Below, piece by piece: positions 37,903-45,890 of a stretch of DNA of 64,000 nucleotides. Where the stretch lies: assembly GCF_001444425.1 (NCBI RefSeq), contig NZ_CP013189.1:2480001-2544000 (forward strand), read 5' to 3'. Within the stretch, counting starts at the first letter, position 1; the number at the start of each line of letters is the position of its first letter. The notes beneath the pieces were generated by a model that searched no databases, had not been told where the DNA came from, and was given only the letters and a program-made list of their open reading frames with translations. The position numbers were made by a program, and so were the translations under genes. Source of the DNA: Pseudohongiella spirulinae (lineage in GTDB: Bacteria > Pseudomonadota > Gammaproteobacteria > Pseudomonadales > Pseudohongiellaceae).

Positions 37903-39591
37903 ATGAGCGAGCATGTCAGTCGAAAAACAATCAAGACCTTATCCGGCATTACCATGACCTTGCTGGTCGTAATGCTGACAGCGCTTGTACTGACAACGCT
38001 CTGGACCAACAACAGGCACCTCCTGCTGGTCGTCGCCAATAACGCAGTGCAGCCCTATGGACTGATTGTGGATCGGATGGACAATCTCACATTCAGGCAG
38101 TCCAGCTTTGCGATCGATAATATCACCTTGAGGCATCCTGCCAGCGGCCTGTCACTGCAGTTGCAGAACCTGATTCTGGAGCCTGGGTTTAATGGCTCTG
38201 GACGCCTGACAGCCAGACTGGATCCTTTTTATGTGCGCTGGTCCGGCAATTTGACTGACGGAGCACTTGATCAGGAGTTGCGAATTGATGATCTGCGCGC
38301 CGAAATTCCCTCCAGCTCACTTGAATGCGACAGGCAATACCAGTGTCAGGTGTCAATTGCCGGGCAAGGCTATGTCACCATTGGCAAGCTGAGCTATGAC
38401 GGCATCGGGCTCAGCCAGGCCTCAGCATACTGGCAAGCTCCACTGTCACTGGCATACGATTCTGAGCGCGGCTGGCTGCTCGAAGACCTGCAAACGGAAA
38501 GTCAATTCAGGATCAGCAACTTTCAGAGCCACTCCCTCAGCGCAAACCTGTCCGACTTCCAATTTCAACAAACCGTCACACTTGGCAGACAGTTGCTTGA
38601 CGCTGACCTCCGCATGTCCCTTGACAGCAAGCAGATACTCAGCGCCCAGTTCACACAGAATCTGCAAAGCGGTAATGGCAACGGAAAGTTCGCACTGGAC
38701 GCGCTGAAATTCGACTCGAAACTTACACTCTCCCGTCTTTTGCCCTCTCTGCCGCAGGATATTGATGTTGTAGACGGACAGTTACTGGCAAATGGAAGCC
38801 TGACCTGGCGCTGGACAGATTCGCAGCTCAGTGAAGTGCATGGACCCATAACGCTCATGGCTCAATCGCTGAGTGGTTATGTCGATGATAGCGTTTTCAC
38901 TCGCCTGGGCTGGCATGCGCCGTTATTTTTGAAGAGCGATGGGACAGTCGAGTCACGTGACACAGTGTCTGTGGCACTGGCCGGGCTTGATATCGGTGTG
39001 ACCCTGACTGACATCAACACCCGCGCCAGGTTTGACACGGCTTCACGAACATTGGAGCTGGACCGACCATCGATCAGCATTTTTGGCGGCACTGTCAGCG
39101 CTCCCGGTCTTAGCTGGCAAGCTGAGCAGACCAGCGATATTGAGCTGCAACTACGCGATATCGATATCGCCGATGTGCTCTCCCTTACGGCTTACGAGGC
39201 CGTCAGCGCGACCGGCATCCTCAACGGCGAGCTACCGGTCCGACTGAGCGGCACCCAGGCAACTATCACAGAAGGCCGAATACGTGCCGCACCGCCAGGC
39301 GGCACAATAAGTTACCGGCATCCCTCACAAACGAGCGGTAATGACAACACGGATCTTGTATTTCGCGCCCTGCAACGCTACAACTACGACACGCTGGACA
39401 TGCAGGTTGATCTGCTCACCAACGGTGATCTGATCTTGAACACCGCGCTGCAAGGCAGCAGTCCGATGCTCAATGACGGCCAGAGGATCAATCTTAACCT
39501 GAACATTACTGACAATATTCCCGCTTTGTTAAATAGTCTTCAGGCTGGCCGCTCTGTCACAGAAACACTGATGCGCAGGCTGAACGATTAA
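37903..39591 (+). CDS. ydbH: YdbH-like AsmA-family envelope lipid-transport protein
   Basis: 562 aa from the ATG at 37903; an upstream in-frame ATG at 37879 is possible. An N-terminal membrane helix (about 13-33: MTLLVVMLTALVLTTLW) is followed by a long beta-rich periplasmic body with repeated AsmA/TamB-like strands (for example VTLTDINTRARFDTASRTLE and ISIFGGTVSAPGLSW). E. coli YdbH, with TamB and YhdP, bridges inner and outer membranes for phospholipid delivery. E. coli YdbH is larger (about 880 aa), so this is a compact version. It is followed by YnbE- and YdbL-like genes, which supports the call. Divergent from rnpB. Confidence 0.85.
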   Translation: MSEHVSRKTIKTLSGITMTLLVVMLTALVLTTLWTNNRHLLLVVANNAVQPYGLIVDRMDNLTFRQSSFAIDNITLRHPASGLSLQLQNLILEPGFNGSGRLTARLDPFYVRWSGNLTDGALDQELRIDDLRAEIPSSSLECDRQYQCQVSIAGQGYVTIGKLSYDGIGLSQASAYWQAPLSLAYDSERGWLLEDLQTESQFRISNFQSHSLSANLSDFQFQQTVTLGRQLLDADLRMSLDSKQILSAQFTQNLQSGNGNGKFALDALKFDSKLTLSRLLPSLPQDIDVVDGQLLANGSLTWRWTDSQLSEVHGPITLMAQSLSGYVDDSVFTRLGWHAPLFLKSDGTVESRDTVSVALAGLDIGVTLTDINTRARFDTASRTLELDRPSISIFGGTVSAPGLSWQAEQTSDIELQLRDIDIADVLSLTAYEAVSATGILNGELPVRLSGTQATITEGRIRAAPPGGTISYRHPSQTSGNDNTDLVFRALQRYNYDTLDMQVDLLTNGDLILNTALQGSSPMLNDGQRINLNLNITDNIPALLNSLQAGRSVTETLMRRLND

Positions 39592-39659
39592 GCTGATTGT
39601 TAAGCCAGGGTTCATGCACTTCTGTTATAGTCCGCTTATCAAGCAATCGGGACAGCCTC

Positions 39660-39860
39660 ATGAAATCACCAAAACGCTTTGCGTCAACCACAGGGCTGAT
39701 TGGTCTGTTGCTGGCAAGTGCCTGCACACCAACTGTGCAGGTCGCCATGCCGCAGGAGCCCATCACCATCAATCTGAATGTCCGAATTGAACACGAAGTC
39801 CGGGTGCGGGTTGAACGTGAACTTGACGATATTTTCAGCGAAGACAGCGATCTTTTCTGA
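39660..39860 (+). CDS. ynbE: YnbE-like outer-membrane lipoprotein
   Basis: 66 aa from the ATG at 39660. The lipobox LLASAC ends a short signal peptide (Cys22), giving a lipoprotein of about 45 residues. The mature part has the YnbE pattern PTVQVAMPQEPITINLNV. In E. coli, YnbE pairs with the C-terminus of YdbH to extend the bridge at the outer membrane. Lies between ydbH (68 bp upstream) and ydbL (22 bp downstream). Confidence 0.85.
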   Translation: MKSPKRFASTTGLIGLLLASACTPTVQVAMPQEPITINLNVRIEHEVRVRVERELDDIFSEDSDLF

Positions 39861-39882
39861 CGTTTTAAACCAGGAGGTCACC

Positions 39883-40236
39883 ATGACTATAAATTTGATC
39901 AGAGCAGATATCAGCCGCTGGGTCTTCGCCATTCTGGTCATCCTGATCAGTCCGATGGCTCTGGCTCAATCGCTTGACGAAGCCAAATCCAGCGGCTTGA
40001 TCGGTGAGAAAAGCGATGGTTACATAGGGTTCGTGCAGGAAAGTCCGCCTGCTGCGCTGGTAGCGCTGGTAAATGATGTCAACCGTCAGCGCCGTGCCCG
40101 TTACGCCGAGATCGCGCGGCAAAACAATATCGGCATTGGTGAAGTCGCTCAGCTCGCTTATCTGCGCGCCGTGGAAGCCACCAAACCGGGTCACTTTATT
40201 GAAGATGCCGACGGACGCTGGGTCAGAAAACCCTAG
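39883..40236 (+). CDS. ydbL: YdbL-like periplasmic protein (DUF1318)
   Basis: 117 aa from the ATG at 39883, with AGGAGG 6 bp upstream; a longer frame starting inside ynbE is rejected. A signal peptide is visible (VFAILVILISPMALAQ), then the DUF1318 pattern: LDEAKSSGLIGEKSDGYIG, VNDVNRQRRARYAEIA and GEVAQLAYLRAVE. E. coli YdbL keeps YnbE from over-multimerising. The stop TAG (40234-40236) shares the CTAG palindrome with the stop of convergent rsmI. Confidence 0.92.
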   Translation: MTINLIRADISRWVFAILVILISPMALAQSLDEAKSSGLIGEKSDGYIGFVQESPPAALVALVNDVNRQRRARYAEIARQNNIGIGEVAQLAYLRAVEATKPGHFIEDADGRWVRKP

Positions 40237-41120
40237 GAATCCTGAACAACTGCCAGCTCCAGAGCCCGCTTGTATAGTTGGTTCTTTTTGCGCCCGGTAA
40301 TGTCAGCCGCCAGACTGCAGGCCTGTTTCATCGGCAGCTCCCGCAACAACAACTGCAATACATGCTCATCGGCCGGGTCAATGTCCTGCCCGGCCGTTTT
40401 GGGAGCGCCATGCACCAATACAACAAATTCTCCGCGCTGCTGATTATCATCATTACGCAACCATTGTTGTATTCCGGCCAGGCTATCGCCATATACCGTC
40501 TCCCAGGTTTTGGTCAACTCGCGACAGATCACAGCTTCACGTTGGCCACCAAAGACCGCGGCCATGTCATCAATACTGGCAAGAATCCGGTGCGGAGATT
40601 CGTAAAAAACCAGCGTCCTCACCTCGTCGGCCAGAGCCTTCAGACAGCTCTGACGCGCACCCGCTTTAGCTGGTAAAAATCCTTCGAAAATAAATCGGTC
40701 GCTTGGCAAACCAGCCACGCTCAGAGCGCTCACCAGGGCGCTCGCACCCGGCACTGGAATGACAGGCACACCTGATTGGCGGCACTGCCTCACCAGCCCG
40801 TAACCCGGATCGGAAATCAGTGGTGTACCCGCATCGGAAATAAGCGCAATTGCATTACCCTGTTGCAATCTGGTCAGCAGGGCCTGCTCCTGCTGGCCGG
40901 TACTGAAATCGTGGTAGGCAATCATTCGTGTTGTTACACCCAGGTGCTGCAGCAATCTGGCGCTGTGACGGGTATCTTCAGCCGCAATCAGATCCACCTG
41001 CGCCAGAACCTGCCGGGCGCGCTCGGTGACGTCGGCCAGGTTTCCAATCGGTGTTGCTACTACGTACAAAGCCGGGCGCACCAATACCTGCCTGTTGGGT
41101 GTCGCCGAGTCCGGAGCCAT
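40233..41120 (-). CDS. rsmI: 16S rRNA 2'-O-ribose C1402 methyltransferase
   Basis: 295 aa from the ATG at 41120, with GAGGA 8 bp upstream; the open frame extends 75 codons further without homology. SAM-dependent TP-methylase (tetrapyrrole-methylase fold) with LYVVATPIGNLADVTERA, AEDTRHSARLLQHLG, LISDAGTPLISDPGYGLV, VPGASALVSALSVAG and FYESPHRI. It methylates the same nucleotide as RsmH, whose gene is 4 kb away. Divergent from lpoA. Confidence 0.96.
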   Translation of the reverse strand: MAPDSATPNRQVLVRPALYVVATPIGNLADVTERARQVLAQVDLIAAEDTRHSARLLQHLGVTTRMIAYHDFSTGQQEQALLTRLQQGNAIALISDAGTPLISDPGYGLVRQCRQSGVPVIPVPGASALVSALSVAGLPSDRFIFEGFLPAKAGARQSCLKALADEVRTLVFYESPHRILASIDDMAAVFGGQREAVICRELTKTWETVYGDSLAGIQQWLRNDDNQQRGEFVVLVHGAPKTAGQDIDPADEHVLQLLLRELPMKQACSLAADITGRKKNQLYKRALELAVVQDS

Positions 41121-41183
41121 GCCTGGTCCTCTTGATAAGCAGCGTATAGAACAGAGCGTTTTGTCGCATCTGCATCTGGCGCC

Positions 41184-41192
41184 TGCTATGAT
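41184..41192 (+). promoter_or_regulatory. Predicted extended -10 promoter for lpoA
   Basis: TGCTATGAT: an extended -10 (TGn) directly before TATGAT (41187-41192, five of six consensus bases), 56 bp upstream of the lpoA start. A -35 at proper spacing is not obvious, as allowed for extended -10 promoters. Confidence 0.45.
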
Positions 41193-41248
41193 TTGACTGA
41201 GAGATACTTCATGTCGAAGTTTACAGGAATAACGGTATATCTGCTGCC

Positions 41249-43105
41249 ATGCATCCAAAAACCTTACTCGTTCTGCTGTTTTCTCTGCTGATTCTCGGCT
41301 GCGCCGGTTCCGGTGCCCCGGGCTCATCAACAGGTGTCGCCACAAGTCAGGAGAGCGCCGCGGTCGGCGACGAAGTCAATGATTATCTGGCCCTCGCGGC
41401 CGATGCGGAAAGCCCGCAGGCAGAAATTCTGCTCATATCTGCTGCAGAGATCGCGCTTGAGGCTGGCAGCACAGATACTGCAGCCGCCATACTCAGTAGC
41501 ATTTCCGCCAGCACAGGTTTGCCTGTTATCGCGCGCGCCCGGGAATCACTCGCTCTGGCCAGGATTGCACTGGCAAGAGACGATGCGGACACCGCTCTCT
41601 CTCATCTTGACCGTCGACAATATGCGCCAGATACATTGTCGGATGACGCCAGCGGACCGGAGGTCTATCGGCAAATTATTGAACTGCGCAGCCAGCTTCT
41701 GACGGAGCAGGGTCAGTACCTTGCTGCTGCGCGTGAACTAAGCAGGCTGACCGGTCAATTGACTGCTACTGAACAACAGCAGCACATCAATCGCATCTGG
41801 GATGTGCTTAGTGCCGCGCCCGCAAATAATCTGACCTCTCAGCGCGACCTGATCGACTCCTATGAACTGCGCGGCTGGGTGGAACTGCTTAATGCAGTAC
41901 GCAACAGCGGAGCCGACATCGAGCAACAGGTTGTAGCCGTCAACCGCTGGCAGGATCGCTGGAATCAGCACTCCGCTGTCGACATGCTGCCCGAGTCCCT
42001 GGCCTTTGCACAGCAGCTTCTGCAACAACGACCGCAGCGCATAGCCTTGCTGCTTCCATTGGGCGAAGCCGCCGGTCGCGCCGTCAGCGAAGGCTTTCTG
42101 GCAGCATACTACGACGCCTTATCCAAAAATCAGGCAACTCCGGACATTACACTCTTTGACACTACTGCCATCATCGACATCATGCCACTTTACAGACAGG
42201 CGGCAGAGTCTGGCGCTGACCTGATCATCGGGCCACTCAGAAAGGAGTCAGTTCGACAACTGCAACGCCAGCAACGCCTGGCTGTCACCACACTGGCTTT
42301 GAACTACGGAGATACCGGCCGACTTAATCCACCCGGCTTCTTCCAGTTTGGCCTGGCTCCCGAAGATGAAATTCAGCAGGCAGCTCGCATCGCCTGGCAG
42401 CAGGGATATCGTTCTGCCGCCGTGTTGACCCCGGCAGGCGAAGAATTTGAGCGAATTCAGACAACATTCGCAGAACAGTGGCAAAACCTCGGCGGCCAAC
42501 TGGTCAGCACGGCTGGCTATGGTTCGGCCGCCACCTACTCCGCAACCATTGAGCGGATGTTTAATACCGATGCCAGCCAGGCCAGGGCTGATCAGCTGCT
42601 TGAAACTCTGCCACGTAATAATATGGAATTTATCCCGCGCCGCCGCCAGGATGTAGATTTTATTTTCCTGCAGGCAAACCCCGCAGAAGGCCGGCAACTT
42701 AAACCCACCCTGGGATTTCACTACGCAGGCGATCTGCCGGTTATTGCGATGCCAGCCATCTACGAGCCTCCCCGCAGCGCCAGCGGCAACCGCGACCTGA
42801 ATGGTGTCGCGTTTCTGGATGCACCGTGGATGCTGGACAATAATGATCCACTGAAAAGTATCAGCAATGAGAACTGGCCGGCGTCTGCTGCCACAGTGCA
42901 GCGCCTGAGAGCAATGGGAATTGATGTCTACCGACTGCACGCCCGGCTTGCCCAGCTGCAGAACTTCCCAACGACTCGCATGCAGGGTGCAACCGGAGTG
43001 CTGAAGATGCGCGACGATGGAGCCATTGAGCGCGAATTACTGCTGGCCAGATTCGTCAACGGTCAGGCCGAAATATTACCCGCGGGTGCCGATATAAGCC
43101 CCTGA
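41249..43105 (+). CDS. lpoA: Penicillin-binding protein activator LpoA
   Basis: 618 aa outer-membrane lipoprotein: signal peptide with lipobox LILGC (Cys18). The N-terminal part (about 50-260) is helical TPR-like; the C-terminal part from about 265 (RIALLLPLGEAAGRAVSEGF) is a periplasmic-binding-protein-like fold, the known LpoA architecture. LpoA activates PBP1A from the outer membrane in E. coli. Encoded divergently from rsmI and followed by yraN-diaA-dolP, the standard order. Confidence 0.93.
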   Translation: MHPKTLLVLLFSLLILGCAGSGAPGSSTGVATSQESAAVGDEVNDYLALAADAESPQAEILLISAAEIALEAGSTDTAAAILSSISASTGLPVIARARESLALARIALARDDADTALSHLDRRQYAPDTLSDDASGPEVYRQIIELRSQLLTEQGQYLAAARELSRLTGQLTATEQQQHINRIWDVLSAAPANNLTSQRDLIDSYELRGWVELLNAVRNSGADIEQQVVAVNRWQDRWNQHSAVDMLPESLAFAQQLLQQRPQRIALLLPLGEAAGRAVSEGFLAAYYDALSKNQATPDITLFDTTAIIDIMPLYRQAAESGADLIIGPLRKESVRQLQRQQRLAVTTLALNYGDTGRLNPPGFFQFGLAPEDEIQQAARIAWQQGYRSAAVLTPAGEEFERIQTTFAEQWQNLGGQLVSTAGYGSAATYSATIERMFNTDASQARADQLLETLPRNNMEFIPRRRQDVDFIFLQANPAEGRQLKPTLGFHYAGDLPVIAMPAIYEPPRSASGNRDLNGVAFLDAPWMLDNNDPLKSISNENWPASAATVQRLRAMGIDVYRLHARLAQLQNFPTTRMQGATGVLKMRDDGAIERELLLARFVNGQAEILPAGADISP

Positions 43106-43135
43106 CACAAATAACGAACCACTATGGAGACAAGG

Positions 43136-43519
43136 ATGTCTGCTGTCATACCACCAACCCAAAGACGCAATTTTGGCAACGCGCAGGAAAGCCTTGCTGC
43201 AGAGTATCTTGGCCAACGCGGCCTGACGCTGTTGGAGCGCAACTACTACACACGACTCGGAGAAATTGATCTGATCATGCTGGATGGTGACACTCTGGTT
43301 TTTGTAGAAGTCCGCAGCCGGACCAATGCTGACTTTATTGACCCAATCACCTCTATCAATGCTCGCAAGCAAAAACGCATGCAGCGTGCCGCCGAGGTTT
43401 ATCTGAAACATCACCGACTCACAAACAGAGTGAAGGCACGTATTGATGTATTGGGCCTGCTGCGCTGTAATGACGACAGTACACAATTCGAATGGATCAG
43501 AAATGCTTTGGGGCCCTGA
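43136..43519 (+). CDS. yraN: YraN-family endonuclease-like protein (UPF0102)
   Basis: 127 aa from the ATG at 43136, with GGAG 6 bp upstream; an ATG four codons earlier lacks a site. Restriction-endonuclease-like fold with LGEIDLIMLDGDTLVFVEVR, containing the E-D-ExK-like metal residues (Arg replaces Lys). Its cellular role is not established. Between lpoA and diaA. Confidence 0.93.
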   Translation: MSAVIPPTQRRNFGNAQESLAAEYLGQRGLTLLERNYYTRLGEIDLIMLDGDTLVFVEVRSRTNADFIDPITSINARKQKRMQRAAEVYLKHHRLTNRVKARIDVLGLLRCNDDSTQFEWIRNALGP

Positions 43520-43613
43520 GTAACCAGACGATAAAAATGATACGCCACAAAACCCACAGCTTTGCAGTAGAATGGCTCCACAGGCTGTCGTGTTATCAGG
43601 GCGAGAATCTACA

Positions 43614-44207
43614 ATGAATTTGGCAGAAAGGATCGAACAACAGTTCCAGCAATGTGTCGATAATATTCGCGACACAAGACCACTGGTGGGCGATTCTCTG
43701 TTACTGGCTGCCGATACAATCTGCGCTGCATTGCTGCAGGGCGGAAAAGTCATGAGCTGCGGAAACGGCGGCTCGGCCGCCCTGGCTCAGTACTTTGCAC
43801 TTCTGTTGCAGAATCGCTATCAGCGAGAGCGTCCAGGGTTGCCCGCTGTTGCGCTGAGCGCAGACAATGTACTCGTCTCCGGAGTGGCAGCAGAAGACGC
43901 CTACAAAAATGTCTATGCCAACTCTCTGCGCACCCTGGGACAGGCAACTGACTGTCTGGTAGTTTTTTGCGCAGACCGGGACGCTGCCAACCTGCGCGAG
44001 GCCGTTCGCGCAGCCAATGACCGAGACATCCCGGTCATTCTGATAGACAATGAGCAGTGTGCTGACCTGCAGAGCGAACTAAACTCTAAAACGATAATTG
44101 TGCGTACGCCGGGCAGTCACAGGGATCGCAACCAGGAGACGCATACGCTGCTGGTTCATTGTCTGTGTGATTTAATTGATATTCAAATTTTTGGAGAAGA
44201 GCTGTGA
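43614..44207 (+). CDS. diaA: SIS-domain protein DiaA (DnaA-associating) / GmhA-like
   Basis: 197 aa from the ATG at 43614 (MNLAERIEQQFQQ). SIS domain with CGNGGSAALAQYFALLLQNRY, ERPGLPAVALSADN and QETHTLLVHCLCDLIDI. In E. coli DiaA binds DnaA and promotes timely initiation; GmhA is the closest relative (sedoheptulose-7-phosphate isomerase). The neighbours yraN and dolP favour DiaA. Overlaps dolP by 4 bp. Confidence 0.9.
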   Translation: MNLAERIEQQFQQCVDNIRDTRPLVGDSLLLAADTICAALLQGGKVMSCGNGGSAALAQYFALLLQNRYQRERPGLPAVALSADNVLVSGVAAEDAYKNVYANSLRTLGQATDCLVVFCADRDAANLREAVRAANDRDIPVILIDNEQCADLQSELNSKTIIVRTPGSHRDRNQETHTLLVHCLCDLIDIQIFGEEL

Positions 44208-44779
44208 GTCCATTAAAGCATCTGGTATGGGTCAGCCTGTTTATTACAAGCGCTGCGTGTACAACCATTCTGACCGAAACAACGGGTGATCAGGGCATGC
44301 AGGAAGACCCCTATCTCAGAACTGCCGGTACAGTTGTAGAAGACGAATCAATAGAAACCAAGGTTGCCGTCAATATGCGATCACAGCAACCCCAATTCCG
44401 ACAAGCCAGCTTTAACGTCACCAGTCACAATGGCATTGTTTTGCTGGTCGGTCAGGTTCAAACGCAGGCACTCAAAGAAGAGGCGGCACGGATCGCCGCG
44501 GAAGCCAGCGTGCATGTGAGACGAGTTCACAATGAACTGGAAGTGGCAGGCAGTCGCAGCTTGCTGGCGCGCAGCAACGATGCCTGGCTGGCTACCAAAG
44601 TACGCACTCAACTGGCCGCCAACGACGAAGTCAATTCAAACCGTATGCGCGTTGTTGCCAATAACGGCACGATATACCTGATGGGTATCGTCGACCGAGA
44701 TGAGGGTAACAGAGCCACAAGTCTGGCTCGTAACGTCGGCGGAGTTACCCGCGTAGTCAGCGTCTTTGAGTATTTATAA
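44204..44779 (+). CDS. dolP: BON-domain outer-membrane lipoprotein DolP
   Basis: 191 aa, GTG start overlapping diaA. Lipobox ITSAAC with Cys19. Two BON domains (about 48-115 and 125-191) with VTSHNGIVLLVGQVQTQ and VVANNGTIYLMGIVDRDE. In E. coli DolP (YraP) binds anionic lipids and supports outer-membrane integrity and BAM function. Ends 13 bp from convergent sspB. Confidence 0.94.
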   Translation: MSPLKHLVWVSLFITSAACTTILTETTGDQGMQEDPYLRTAGTVVEDESIETKVAVNMRSQQPQFRQASFNVTSHNGIVLLVGQVQTQALKEEAARIAAEASVHVRRVHNELEVAGSRSLLARSNDAWLATKVRTQLAANDEVNSNRMRVVANNGTIYLMGIVDRDEGNRATSLARNVGGVTRVVSVFEYL

Positions 44780-44792
44780 ACCTGGCTGAGGG

Positions 44793-45191
44793 CTATTTGA
44801 CAACCCGCAACGCCGGGCGACTGCCTGGCTTGCCGGGTTTGTCTTCCGGCGGTGTGGGTTCCGGATCCGGTGCCTGAGGCTCAGACTCAAAGACCATACC
44901 CTGACCATTCTCACGAGCATAGATGCCCATCACTGCGGCAATCGGCACAAAAACCGGTGTGGGAATACCCGAGAAGCGGCCATTAAAATCAATGGCGTCG
45001 TTATTCATCTGCAATGCATGCACTGCCGCGGGGGAAATATTAAGAATGATTTGCCCGTCTTTCACGAACTCCTGAGGAACCTGCACACCAGAAGCATAGG
45101 CATTAACAACGATGTATGGCGTGCACTCGTTTTCCAGAATCCACTCATACAGAGCACGCAGCAGATAAGGTCGGCTGGAGGTCATAGACAT
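44793..45191 (-). CDS. sspB: ClpXP adaptor SspB
   Basis: 132 aa. Binds SsrA-tagged proteins stalled on ribosomes and hands them to ClpXP. The folded domain (about 1-105) has SSRPYLLRALYEWILEN, YASGVQVPQEFVKDG, FNGRFSGIPTPVFVPI. An acidic/Pro-rich linker leads to the terminal PALRVVK tail, the conserved ClpX-binding XB motif. Follows sspA by 5 bp. Confidence 0.97.
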   Translation of the reverse strand: MSMTSSRPYLLRALYEWILENECTPYIVVNAYASGVQVPQEFVKDGQIILNISPAAVHALQMNNDAIDFNGRFSGIPTPVFVPIAAVMGIYARENGQGMVFESEPQAPDPEPTPPEDKPGKPGSRPALRVVK

Positions 45192-45196
45192 ATGAC

Positions 45197-45829
45197 CTAC
45201 ACCATCTCCTTTTCTTGATCAGACAAACTGCTTCTGATCGAGTCCCGGGAGAAAAGTCGCGCTCGATACTGCAGAAGAGGCTGGACAGCCTTGTGATTAC
45301 CCAGCTCTACACCAAGCGCCGGCAGGCGCCACAGGATGGGCGCCACGCAACAATCAACGATGGTGAATTCATCGCTCATAAAAAAGGGTTTTTCAGCAAA
45401 AATCGGGGCAATAGAGGTCAGGCTTTCCCGTAACTCCTTGCGCATCTTTTCCTGCTGAGCAGCAGAACCCTTACCGGCTGTCAGATCATCCACAACAGCA
45501 CACCAGTCGCGCTGAATGCGATACATCCACAGACGACTTTGAGCACGAGCCACCGGATAGACCGGGAACAGAGGCGGATGCGGAAAACGTTCATCAAGAT
45601 ATTCCATCATGATATTGGCTTCATACAAAACCAGATCACGATCCACCAGTGTCGGCAGGCTGTTATACGGATTCAGCGAGGACAGATCTTCCGGTGGGTT
45701 TGCAGGGTCAACATTGATTGTCTCAACGGTAACGCCTTTTTCTGCCAGCACGATCCTGACCCGGTGACTGTATTGACTACTGCCATCCGAATAAAAAATC
45801 ATGGAAGAGCGCTTAGCTACAACACCCAT
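45197..45829 (-). CDS. sspA: Stringent starvation protein A
   Basis: 210 aa from the ATG at 45829, with GAGGA 9 bp upstream; the open frame continues upstream into cytochrome c1 coding sequence and is rejected. GST-fold protein that binds RNA polymerase in stress: SMIFYSDGSSQYSHRVRIVL, SLPTLVDRDLVLYEANIMME, and DEFTIVDCCVAPILWRLP. 61 bp after the cytochrome bc1 genes on the same strand. Confidence 0.96.
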   Translation of the reverse strand: MGVVAKRSSMIFYSDGSSQYSHRVRIVLAEKGVTVETINVDPANPPEDLSSLNPYNSLPTLVDRDLVLYEANIMMEYLDERFPHPPLFPVYPVARAQSRLWMYRIQRDWCAVVDDLTAGKGSAAQQEKMRKELRESLTSIAPIFAEKPFFMSDEFTIVDCCVAPILWRLPALGVELGNHKAVQPLLQYRARLFSRDSIRSSLSDQEKEMV

Positions 45830-45890
45830 AAATCTGTTCCTCAATAAAAACCGCCAGCCTGCATCTAAACAGATATCAGATACCCGGCTA

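Noticed and set aside
41121-41345. Longer N-terminus of rsmI
   Set aside because: The extra 75 codons cover the rsmI-lpoA promoter region and part of lpoA and look nothing like the family.
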